A DNA stretch of 64,000 nt, taken from Rhodospirillales bacterium. GTDB lineage: Bacteria > Pseudomonadota > Alphaproteobacteria > Reyranellales > Reyranellaceae. The notes beneath the pieces are model-generated. The model ran no database searches and was not told the DNA's origin. It worked only from the letters and a program-made list of their open reading frames with translations. The first letter of the stretch is position 1, and every line of letters begins with the position of its first letter. Made by a program: the position numbers and the translations under genes. The stretch is from assembly GCA_016185145.1 (NCBI GenBank), contig JACPOB010000183.1:1-64000 (forward strand), read 5' to 3'. Positions 40,637-49,123 of the stretch are shown piece after piece.

Positions 40637-43600
40637 GGCTCGCTCCGCGCGAGCTTGAGCAGACGTCCGGCGATGCGCGCCAGTCCGGTGGTCGGGACAG
40701 CGAGCCAACTCGGCCGGTTGGCTGCTTCGTAGCCCACTTCGTAAGCCGCCTTCTCGAACAGGAAGAAGTCGAGCAGCCGCGCACCACCCATGTCCGGCAG
40801 GCTGGCTGCCGCCTCGCGATAGGCATCGATGAAGGCCTTTTGCGATCCCTCGCGCAACCGCGTCACCAGCCGCTCGCGCCGCCCGGGAGAGAGTCGGCTG
40901 GCCAGCACATTGTTGGGACCGATCGCCGTGGCCGCGGCGTAGTCGATCGACCGCATCAGGCCGGCGACGTCACGCAATGGGCTTGCCTTGCGACGCCGCT
41001 CCTCCAGAGGCCGCGCCGGCTCGCCTTCGAAGTCGATGATGTAGGCGTCGGCACTGGCGACCAGCACCTGGCCGAGATGGAAGTCGCCATGGATGCGCGT
41101 CATCAATGTGCCCTCGCCTTGCCTGCCGAGGCGCTGCAGCGCCTCCTGCAAGGCGTCGCGGTTGGCGAGCAACTGTGCTGCCTGAGCGCCAAGCGTTTCG
41201 TTCTCCCAGTCCTTGCGATCGGCGATGGCATCGAGGGCGCGGGTCAGAAGGCCCGATGCCCGCGTGATCCATTCCTGGACATCCTCCGACGCGGCGCGCT
41301 GCGGCGCGAAAGCCGGGTCGTCGGTCGGCTGCGCCAGCACAACGTGCATGTTGCCGAGCTGCCGGCCTATCGTGGCGGCGAAAGCATGATAGTCGCGGAT
41401 ATCGTCGACACGGGCTTCCGCCGTGGCCTCGCGGCTCGTCGTGGCGTCGAATGCGCGATTGGCCTGATTCAGAACCCAGGTCCAGGCATCACCCTGGTTG
41501 CGAATGAAGGCTTGGGCCACCGCAAGGGCGTGGCGCTTGCCATCACTATCGATGCGAGTCACCTCGCCCAGCAAGGCGGGCGCATTGGCGAAACCGCGCG
41601 AAGTGAGGTACCGGCTCATCTCCGCCTCGGGATGCTCGCCGGTCGAGACGGAACGGAAGATCTTCAGCATTACGGCATCGTCGACGATCAACGAGCTGTT
41701 CGACTGCTCGGCAGTCAGCCACATGACCTGCGCATCGGCCGGCCGGCGCAGAACCTCGAGCTTGTCGGGCATGGGCTCGAACACGATCTGGCCTTCCGTC
41801 GTATCGAGACGCTCGGCGTTGGCCAATGCCTCCAGCATGCGGCGGGCAAAGATCGGCAGTGCAAAGGCGTCGGTCAGGAGCCCGACTCGCCGGCCCCGTC
41901 GCACGCGTGCCAAGGCGAGCTGCGAGGGCAGCGCCGCCGTGGGTTCGTCGTCCCAACACATCGACAGAGGCAGCTGCCAGCGGCTGACTCCACCATCGGC
42001 CTTGACCTCGACCTCCGCCAACAGAACGTCACGATCGTCTGTGAGCCGCGCCAGATAGGCGATATGCGAGGACTGCAGCGCCTGATCCTTGGCACCGAAC
42101 CAACGACGCTTCTGCAGGTAGGGCGGCAGGGCTTCACGCTCCAGGACCGGGGCGGCGGCCTCCAGCGCCTGATCGAGCCGACTGCGCAACACGACCGTAA
42201 CGTAGTCCGGCAGCGGTTCGGGGGCGGGCGTGTGCCAGGACGGCGCCTCGGTCTCCGTCGTCAGGATGAACCAGTAGAAGCCGTAGGGCGGCAGGGTGAG
42301 CAGATAGGTGAGCTGACCGATCGGCGGGAACAGCGAGCCACCGTTCAGTTCGACCGGCACGCGACCGGCGAACTCGGAGAGGTCGAGCTCGACCGCCTGG
42401 GGCGCGCGCGAGACGTTGGCGACACAGAGGATCACCTCGCCATTGAGCTCACGCAAATAGGCCAGGACTTTTCGGTTTTTGGGATAGAGGAAGCGTAACG
42501 AGCCGCGTCCGAAGGCGGCGTGCATGCGGCGAATAACGAGCGTGCGCCTTGTCCAGTGAAGCAGCGAATGGGCGTCGCGAGTCTGGGCTTCGGCATTGAT
42601 GATCTCGTAGCCATAGAGCGCATCCATGATGACGGGCAGCGCCAGCGCCGCCGGATCCGCACGCGAGAAGCCGCCGTTGCGGTCGGGCGACCACTGCATT
42701 GGCGTACGAACCCCGTCGCGATCGCCCAGCCGGATGTTGTCGCCCATGCCGAGCTCGTCGCCATAGTAGATGACCGGTGTGCCGGGCATGGAGAACAGCA
42801 GGAAGTTCATCAGCTCGATACGGCGGCGGTCACGCTCGAGCAGTGGCGCGAGCCGGCGCCTGATGCCGAGATTGAGCCGGGCGCGCCGGTCGGTCGCATA
42901 GGTCTGCCAGAGATAGTCGCGCTCGGAGTCCGTCACCATCTCGAGCGTCAGCTCGTCGTGATTGCGCAGGAAGATCGCCCATTGGCAGGTCTCGGGGATC
43001 TGCGGCGTCTGGCGCATGATGTCGGTGATGGGGAAACGGTCCTCGCGGGCCAGCGCCATGTACATGCGCGGCATCAGCGGGAAGTGGAAGGCCATGTGGC
43101 ATTCGTCGCCGTTGCCGAAATACTCCTTGGTGTCCTCCGGCCACTGGTTGGCCTCGGCCAACAGCATGCGCCCTGGATAATGAGTATCGATCTCGGCCCG
43201 GATGCGGCGCAGCACGTCGTGGGTCTCGGGCAGGTTCTCGTTGATGGTGCCTTCGCGCTCCACGAGGTACGGCACCGCGTCCAGCCGCAGCCCGTCGACG
43301 CCGAGGTCGAGCCAGAAGCGCATGACGCCAAGCACTGCATCCATGACAGCCGGATTGTCGAAGTTGAGGTCGGGCTGGTGGGCGTAGAAGCGGTGCCAGT
43401 AGTACGCGTTGGCGGCGGGATCCCAGGTCCAGTTCGAGCGCTGGGTGTCGAGGAAGATGATGCGCGTGCCGGCGTATTTCTGGTCGTTGTCCGACCAGAC
43501 GTAGAAGTCACGCTCGGGCGAACCGGGCGGCGCCAGGCGGGCACGCTGGAACCAGGCATGCTGGTCCGAGGTGTGGTTGATGACAAGTTCGGTGATGACG

Positions 43601-43920
43601 CGTATGCCGCGGCGATGGGCTTCGTCGATGAAGCGCTTGGCGTCGTCGAGCGTGCCGTATTCGGGGTGGACGGCGGTGTACTCGGCGATGTCGTAGCCGT
43701 CGTCCAATCGCGGCGACGGATAGAACGGCAACAGCCACAGCGTATTGACGCCGAGCTCGGCGATATAGTCGAGCTTGGAGATCAGGCCGGGGAAGTCGCC
43801 GATGCCGTCATTGTCCGAATCGAAGAACGACTTGATGTGAAGCTGGTAGATGATCGCGTCCTTGTACCAGAGCGCATCCTGCGCAACGGGTAGCTGGGCA
43901 GCGGCCAGCGGCGCGTTCAC
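40633..43920 (-). CDS. treS: Trehalose synthase fused to maltokinase
   Basis: 1095 aa from a GTG at 43920 overlapping the glgE stop (GTGA). Residues ~15-550 are TreS (GH13_16): [57 protein letters not shown] (nucleophile D214), [17 protein letters not shown] (E256) and [13 protein letters not shown] (D322). Residues ~575-1095 are a Pep2/Mak maltokinase ([20 protein letters not shown]; kinase active site [20 protein letters not shown] then [20 protein letters not shown] and [14 protein letters not shown]). The fusion turns trehalose to maltose and then to maltose-1-phosphate, the donor for GlgE. Such fusions are known in proteobacteria and actinobacteria. Confidence 0.95.
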   Translation of the reverse strand: MNAPLAAAQLPVAQDALWYKDAIIYQLHIKSFFDSDNDGIGDFPGLISKLDYIAELGVNTLWLLPFYPSPRLDDGYDIAEYTAVHPEYGTLDDAKRFIDEAHRRGIRVITELVINHTSDQHAWFQRARLAPPGSPERDFYVWSDNDQKYAGTRIIFLDTQRSNWTWDPAANAYYWHRFYAHQPDLNFDNPAVMDAVLGVMRFWLDLGVDGLRLDAVPYLVEREGTINENLPETHDVLRRIRAEIDTHYPGRMLLAEANQWPEDTKEYFGNGDECHMAFHFPLMPRMYMALAREDRFPITDIMRQTPQIPETCQWAIFLRNHDELTLEMVTDSERDYLWQTYATDRRARLNLGIRRRLAPLLERDRRRIELMNFLLFSMPGTPVIYYGDELGMGDNIRLGDRDGVRTPMQWSPDRNGGFSRADPAALALPVIMDALYGYEIINAEAQTRDAHSLLHWTRRTLVIRRMHAAFGRGSLRFLYPKNRKVLAYLRELNGEVILCVANVSRAPQAVELDLSEFAGRVPVELNGGSLFPPIGQLTYLLTLPPYGFYWFILTTETEAPSWHTPAPEPLPDYVTVVLRSRLDQALEAAAPVLEREALPPYLQKRRWFGAKDQALQSSHIAYLARLTDDRDVLLAEVEVKADGGVSRWQLPLSMCWDDEPTAALPSQLALARVRRGRRVGLLTDAFALPIFARRMLEALANAERLDTTEGQIVFEPMPDKLEVLRRPADAQVMWLTAEQSNSSLIVDDAVMLKIFRSVSTGEHPEAEMSRYLTSRGFANAPALLGEVTRIDSDGKRHALAVAQAFIRNQGDAWTWVLNQANRAFDATTSREATAEARVDDIRDYHAFAATIGRQLGNMHVVLAQPTDDPAFAPQRAASEDVQEWITRASGLLTRALDAIADRKDWENETLGAQAAQLLANRDALQEALQRLGRQGEGTLMTRIHGDFHLGQVLVASADAYIIDFEGEPARPLEERRRKASPLRDVAGLMRSIDYAAATAIGPNNVLASRLSPGRRERLVTRLREGSQKAFIDAYREAAASLPDMGGARLLDFFLFEKAAYEVGYEAANRPSWLAVPTTGLARIAGRLLKLARSEP

Positions 43921-46900
43921 GGCCGGCCTCCCGTCGGCGCGATTCGCCAGATCGCGAACGGCAGATCGGCCGGATCGAGCCGGACGCGCTGCACCTTGCC
44001 TTGCCAGACGAACCGGTTGTTGCGCATGAGGTCCTCGACTTCGACGGCGCCATTGTCGGGCAGCTTCCACTCCCACAACGGCACTTCGAACAAGGCTTCC
44101 TGCGCGGAGTGGGGATCGAGGCTGACGGCGACCAGGATCATCTCCGCACCATCCGGCGACGGCTTGCCGTAGACCAGGACCTGGTCGTTGAAGACGTTGT
44201 AGAAGCGCACGCCGAGATGGCTGTGCAGCGCGGGATGCAGACGGCGCAGGCGATTGAGAGCGGTGATCTCGGCCACGATGTTGCCGCGCGCATTGAAGTC
44301 GCGCTGCCGCACCTCGTACTTCTCCGAATCGAGATATTCCTCGCGGCCCGGCAGAGCCGCCGCTTCGCAGAGCTCGAAGCCGGAATAGACGCCCCACAGG
44401 CCTGACAAGGTCGCGGCCAGGGCGGCGCGGATCAGGAAGCCGCCACGGCCCGAGCTCTGCAGGTAGTAGGGATTGATGTCGGGTGTGTTGACGAAGAAAT
44501 GCGGCCGGTAATAGTCGGCCACGTCCGTCGTGGTGAGCTCGCGCAGATAGTCGGCGATCTCGCCCTTGGTGTTGCGCCAGGTGAAGTAGGTGTACGACTG
44601 CGAGAAGCCGATCTTGGCCAGGCGATACATCATGGCGGGGCGCGTAAAAGCCTCGGCCAGGAAGATCACGTCGGGATGCCGGCCGCGGATATCGGCGATC
44701 ATCCACTCCCAGAATGGCAGCGGCTTGGTATGCGGATTGTCGACGCGGAAGATCCGCACGCCTTCATCCGCCCAGTGCTGCACGACATCGCGCAACGCCA
44801 GCCACAGCTCGGGCATCGCGCCTTCGGCGTAGAAGTCGACGTTGACGATGTCCTCGTACTTCTTGGGCGGATTCTCGGCGAAACGGATCGAACCGTCGGC
44901 ACGGCGGCGGAACCATTCGGGATGCTGGCGAAGCCAGGGATGATCGGGCGAGCACTGGATGGCGAAGTCGAGCGCGATCTCCAGGCCGTGCTCGCGGGCA
45001 GCGGCGACCAGCCGTCGGAAGTCCTCCGGCGTGCCCAGAGCCGCGTGGATCGCGTCGTGACCGCCATCGCTGGCGCCGATCGCATAGGGGCTGCCCGGGT
45101 CGTCCGGTGCTGCCTTCAGCGAATTGTTGCGGCCCTTGCGATTGGTCGTGCCGATGGGATGGATGGGCGGGAAATAGAGGACGTCGAACCCCATGTCGCG
45201 AACCCGCGGCAGATGGGCGACGACGTCGTCGAAGGTGCCCAGTGAGCGTGGGAAGAGTTCATACCAGCTCGCGAACTCCGCCTGCGGCCGCTCGACCTCG
45301 ACGGCGATCTCGGGATGCCGGCAAGGCAAGTGGCGGACCTCGCTCGCTGCGACCAGGTGATGGGTTTCCACGGCCGTCAACAGCCGCACCGCGCCGACGG
45401 CATCGGCGCGCTCCGCCCGGTCGGCAAGCTCGCCCAGCCCCAACCGGCGCAGATGGGTGACGGCATCGGCGATGTCGACGGCGACATCGACGCCGGCATG
45501 GCTCTTGACCTCGAGGGCATGGCTCAAGCTGCCAAATTCGTCACGCCAGGCTTCGATGGTAAAAAAATGTCGGCCGACCCGCCGCGGCATCATGTTGCCG
45601 CGCCAACGGTCGTTGCCGAGCGGCGTCATCGCCGAACGCCGCCATTCCGATTCGCCGGCTCCGCGCCAAAGCAGCTCCGCGGCCAGGACGTCGTGGCCGT
45701 CGGCGAAAATGTCGGCCTCCACCGTAATAGGCCGGCCGATGGTCCGGCGGACTGCGAAGCCCCGCGCCTGGGGACCGACACGATCGATCACCACGGGGGA
45801 GCGCGCCGTCGCGACGCTGGCCGAGAGCGATTTGCCTTTTTTTATCGGATCGACGGCGGCGACCTCGGCCATCAGCACTTCGCCGGGCTGCAGGCGATCG
45901 GGCATCGTCCCGCCGTCGAGCAGGCGAGGTTCACCCAGCATGGCGCCAGCCGCTGGATCGAGCGGATCCAGGCTCACCGGCACGGCCTGCTCCCGGGTCG
46001 GATCGTTGTTGATCAGAACGACAAGACCGTGTTGCGCCTGTCGTGGATCGACGGCATCGAGGCGTGCCAGCGCCGTTACCGCCGACGATGATCCGGTCAA
46101 GCGGCGAACGGATTTCGTCACCCTACGGCGACGTTCGAGGTCCGTTGCCGCCTGTCGGACCTCGTCTTCGATGCCAGCGGCAACCCCTTCCGGCAGGAAC
46201 AGGCCGTCGGTCGTGGCAACAGCCAGCTGCAGCGCATGACGGCGCGTCGCGCGATCGACCGGCTGGCCGCGTGCTTCCGCCACCACACCGATGGTCGGCG
46301 CAATACGGGCCAGCGAATCGAGCTCCTCGACGTACCAGGCTGCGTTCCCGTCCCACCATGCCGTGGAGGCGAAGACGCCGTCGAGTCCCGCACCCGCCAA
46401 CTCGCTGTGCCGCGACCAGGCCAGGCCAGGTGTCCAAGCCCACAGGGCGCAGGCGGCCTCGCGGCGGGTCGCTGCAACAATCGCACGCAAGGCGCCGGCT
46501 GGCAGAAGACCGAGACCCTGAAGACGGAAGGCCGCTGCTCCGGCATTCGCCAATCGCACAAGGTGCGAAGCCCACCATGGCGCGATGCGATCGGCGTCCG
46601 GCCGCACTGTAACGGCGTGGCCGAGCGAACCGTCGAGGCGCGGATCGATGACGTCGCTGTTGTATCGGCGCTCGAACAGGTCGCCAGCTTGTTGGGCGCT
46701 GGCACCGTCGAACGCCAGCCGGTCAAGCACGACATCGAGGCAAAGGGCGAGGCCATGCTGTCCGCACAGCACGGCTACCTCGTGGACCGCTTCTTCGATC
46801 GAGCCGCCATTCCCGAGGTCGGGGTTCGGCTTGGCCAGATCGGCGACCAGCAACGGATCGTTGCGGCGGGTCAGGAAGGGATTGAGGCAAACGTCGCCAA

Positions 46901-47051
46901 GACCCAGGTCGGCCGCCCGGGCGAGCCGTTGGGGCCAATCATTGCCTTGGAAATCATCGAGATAGCAGATACGGGGCGGCTGCGATTGCAGACGCCCACG
47001 CGCCTCCCCTACCGCGGCCGATTCGGCCGTGGACTTCAAGCACCTGCCCAT
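43917..47051 (-). CDS. glgE: Maltose-1-phosphate maltosyltransferase with N-terminal barrel-like extension
   Basis: 1044 aa. Residues ~415-1044 are GlgE (GH13_3): ITVEADIFADGHDVLAAELL (E-set), SWYELFPRSLGTFDDVVAHL, FDVLYFPPIHPIGTTNRKGR, IALDFAIQCSPDHPWLRQHP, GVRIFRVDNPHTKPLPFWEW (nucleophile D771), VIFLAEAFTRPAMMYRLAKI (E800) and HFFVNTPDINPYYLQ (D858). It extends alpha-1,4-glucan by maltosyl units from maltose-1-P. Residues ~25-400 are an extra barrel-like domain: RICYLDDFQGNDWPQRLARA, ALCLDVVLDRLAFDG, and AAAFRLQGLGLLPAGALRAI, where Q178 stands at the place of the GH13 nucleophile. It is the first gene of the operon. Confidence 0.93.
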   Translation of the reverse strand: MGRCLKSTAESAAVGEARGRLQSQPPRICYLDDFQGNDWPQRLARAADLGLGDVCLNPFLTRRNDPLLVADLAKPNPDLGNGGSIEEAVHEVAVLCGQHGLALCLDVVLDRLAFDGASAQQAGDLFERRYNSDVIDPRLDGSLGHAVTVRPDADRIAPWWASHLVRLANAGAAAFRLQGLGLLPAGALRAIVAATRREAACALWAWTPGLAWSRHSELAGAGLDGVFASTAWWDGNAAWYVEELDSLARIAPTIGVVAEARGQPVDRATRRHALQLAVATTDGLFLPEGVAAGIEDEVRQAATDLERRRRVTKSVRRLTGSSSAVTALARLDAVDPRQAQHGLVVLINNDPTREQAVPVSLDPLDPAAGAMLGEPRLLDGGTMPDRLQPGEVLMAEVAAVDPIKKGKSLSASVATARSPVVIDRVGPQARGFAVRRTIGRPITVEADIFADGHDVLAAELLWRGAGESEWRRSAMTPLGNDRWRGNMMPRRVGRHFFTIEAWRDEFGSLSHALEVKSHAGVDVAVDIADAVTHLRRLGLGELADRAERADAVGAVRLLTAVETHHLVAASEVRHLPCRHPEIAVEVERPQAEFASWYELFPRSLGTFDDVVAHLPRVRDMGFDVLYFPPIHPIGTTNRKGRNNSLKAAPDDPGSPYAIGASDGGHDAIHAALGTPEDFRRLVAAAREHGLEIALDFAIQCSPDHPWLRQHPEWFRRRADGSIRFAENPPKKYEDIVNVDFYAEGAMPELWLALRDVVQHWADEGVRIFRVDNPHTKPLPFWEWMIADIRGRHPDVIFLAEAFTRPAMMYRLAKIGFSQSYTYFTWRNTKGEIADYLRELTTTDVADYYRPHFFVNTPDINPYYLQSSGRGGFLIRAALAATLSGLWGVYSGFELCEAAALPGREEYLDSEKYEVRQRDFNARGNIVAEITALNRLRRLHPALHSHLGVRFYNVFNDQVLVYGKPSPDGAEMILVAVSLDPHSAQEALFEVPLWEWKLPDNGAVEVEDLMRNNRFVWQGKVQRVRLDPADLPFAIWRIAPTGGRP

Positions 47052-47348
47052 GGATTAGAAACCGCTGAGCCCGCCATAGGTTGCGAGAGCGGGACCGGAT
47101 TTCAGGGATTCATCCGACGATTTGATAACTCGCGGGCCGGTCGCCACTCCGGCTGGCCATGCTGTTGCTACCTACGCACCGTGAGGTCCATGGCCGCTGC
47201 TTCCGGATTTCCGCTCCTTGGGGTCTCCCCTCTTCGGCTCCCGTGCGTTTAGCTGCGTGTCTGCATTCCACGCCGCCGCGGGTGTTCAATAATGTTACAT
47301 GCCGTCAGCGACCTGCCTACGTAGAAATCCCCAGGTCAGAGGCCCGGC
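47052..47348. promoter_or_regulatory. Upstream region of the glgE operon; no gene
   Basis: 297 bases between glgE (reading left) and the end of the HlyD-like gene. It should hold the glg/tre operon promoter. A TAACAT/CATTAT-rich patch near 47290-47305 on the minus strand could be a -10, but no clear -35 and no general-stress EcfG-type GGAAC...CGTT pair was found. Confidence 0.4.
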
Positions 47349-48329
47349 TCAGAGGAAAGTGACGCGCGCCTCGCGCCCAAGCATCTCGGGAAAAGTCACG
47401 CCGTCGTCGGCCTGGATCTCGACCTCGATCTGACGGACGTTGGCGACGCCGAGATCGGCTTCGCTGCGCTTCTCACGCTTCACGGTCATGGGGTCGATGG
47501 CGATCTTGCCCCTGTACACGGTCGGGCTGCCGCGGAAGGTCACCTCGACCGGTGTACCCTCCTTCAGGCGGGGCAGATGCAGTTCGTCGACCGTCGCGAA
47601 GACGCGCAGCTGCTTCATGTCGACGACCTTGGCGATGCCCAGGCCCGACGCCATCTCGCCCTCGCGTGAATTGATCTGGGTGACGACGCCGTCGATGGGC
47701 GCGCGGACCAGAGCCTCTTCACGCGCGCCTATCGCCTGATCGAGCGCCGCCTTCAGCCTGACGATATCGATCTCATTCTGGTCGAGATCGATTGCCAGCT
47801 TCCGTTTGGCCAGTTCAAGGCTGGCGCGCTGGGCGGTGAGGTTCTGCTCAGCCAGCCACACTTCAAGTTCCTTTTCCTCGGGCGGCCTGCCGGAACGGCC
47901 GCGCAGCATGGTCGCCAGCCGATCGTTTTCGATCGCCGATTTCAGGGCGTCTTCCTGGAGCTGGATATCGACAAGTCGGGTGCCCTTCAAGACGGCGTCG
48001 CGAATGCGCTCAGCCTTCAGAAGGTTGTTCTCGGCGATCTTCACGCCGACCTCGGCCGTGGAATAATTGGCCATCACCGCTATGATGTCACCGCGCTTGA
48101 CGGCCTGCCCGTCCTTGATGCGCAGTTCCTTCAGGACCATGCCGCCATTGGGATCGTTGGCGATCATGACCGTGCCGGCTGGAGCTTCGGTATAGCCGCG
48201 CGCGATCAGGGGGCCGCTGGGCTGCAGCGCCGATGTCGTGCCATTGGCGGTCTGCTGGCTGTTGGCAATCCATGCCGCAACCACGGCGATGGCTACCACC
48301 GCGACCGTCCCGGTCATGATCCGTTTCAT
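47349..48329 (-). CDS. HlyD/DevB-like membrane-fusion (adaptor) protein, orphan
   Basis: 326 aa from MKRIMTGTVAVVAIAVVAAW, an N-terminal membrane anchor. Layout: first lipoyl half (GGMVLKELRIKDGQAVKRGD then IIAVMANYS), alpha-helical hairpin (ENNLLKAERIRDAV to LRGRSGRPPEEKELEVWLAE and LDQAIGAREEAL), second lipoyl half (VRAPIDGVVTQINSREGEMA) and a beta barrel (LRVFATVDELHLPRLKEGTP, VEVTFRGSPTVYRGKI). Such adaptors link an inner-membrane ABC or RND pump to an outer-membrane channel. No pump or TolC gene lies next to it, so its partner must be elsewhere. Start 48329 chosen over an ATG 18 bases upstream. Confidence 0.82.
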   Translation of the reverse strand: MKRIMTGTVAVVAIAVVAAWIANSQQTANGTTSALQPSGPLIARGYTEAPAGTVMIANDPNGGMVLKELRIKDGQAVKRGDIIAVMANYSTAEVGVKIAENNLLKAERIRDAVLKGTRLVDIQLQEDALKSAIENDRLATMLRGRSGRPPEEKELEVWLAEQNLTAQRASLELAKRKLAIDLDQNEIDIVRLKAALDQAIGAREEALVRAPIDGVVTQINSREGEMASGLGIAKVVDMKQLRVFATVDELHLPRLKEGTPVEVTFRGSPTVYRGKIAIDPMTVKREKRSEADLGVANVRQIEVEIQADDGVTFPEMLGREARVTFL

Positions 48330-48556
48330 CGTTCCGCTCTCAGCCACTACCCGCCGCCCCGTTCAGCGCGTTTCGCCAGGGCAACATTTGCGCAAAAAAT
48401 GATTATCTTTCAATGGGGTCAAGCCCCAATTCGCCACCAATATGATGGCCTATTGTGGCCAAATTCGACTATCCGGCCGGCCCCTTGTCAGCGTCCACTG
48501 TCAGCGTCCGCGCTCTGACGGCCGTCCGCGAGCCTATGACGCAGGGTCATGCCCCG

Positions 48557-49057
48557 CTATTTGGTCGCTTTGTCGAAGGCGAGGCCGAAGCCCATCAACG
48601 GCACGTCGATGTTGATTGCCCGCTTGTTGGGATCCTGGAGCGTGATCTTGAGGGTCGTGCCATTCCGCAGCGACGCCAGGAACTGGTCCTTCAGGGGAAT
48701 CGAGACGATGCAGCCGGCATTGGTACAGGTCTGAACCGGCAGGCGTTCCACCGCGCCGTTGTCGACCTTGAGCTGGACCGGCTCGGTCAGGCTGATACCC
48801 AGGGGAAGCTGGATGGTCAGGCTCGGCGCCCTGGTCTCGGGCGCGATGCGCGCCGTGAGCTGCGCGACGAGCTGCTTGTCCTCGCGGTTGATCATCTGCT
48901 GAACGGCACGGCAGTCCAGGACCTTGCCGTCGCTGGTGCACTCGACCCGCCAGCCGGAGACGGGAGCATCCTGAGCCGATGCCGGCATCGTCGCGACAAG
49001 TCCAGCGACGAGTGACGCGTAAAGCGCCAGAACGCGAGGGCGGCTGCCTGATATCAT
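48557..49057 (-). CDS. IalB-family (invasion-associated locus B) protein
   Basis: 166 aa with signal peptide (MISGSRPRVLALYASLVAGL ending near ASAQDA). The mature part shows the IalB pattern: WRVECTSDGKVLDCRAVQQM, a basic MINREDKQLVAQLTARI, LTIQLPLGISLTEPVQLKVD, LPVQTCTNAGCIVSIPLKDQ and LKITLQDPNKRAINIDVPLM then GFGLAFDKATK. Two Cys pairs probably form disulfides. IalB was named in Bartonella for erythrocyte invasion, but homologues are common in free-living alphaproteobacteria with unknown periplasmic roles. 66 bases after the cyclase gene. Confidence 0.88.
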   Translation of the reverse strand: MISGSRPRVLALYASLVAGLVATMPASAQDAPVSGWRVECTSDGKVLDCRAVQQMINREDKQLVAQLTARIAPETRAPSLTIQLPLGISLTEPVQLKVDNGAVERLPVQTCTNAGCIVSIPLKDQFLASLRNGTTLKITLQDPNKRAINIDVPLMGFGLAFDKATK

Positions 49058-49123
49058 CCTATTGGGTTCCTCCCTTGGACGCGATAATCGCGAACTTCCG
49101 GCGGGATGCAAGGGCCGTGGGAG

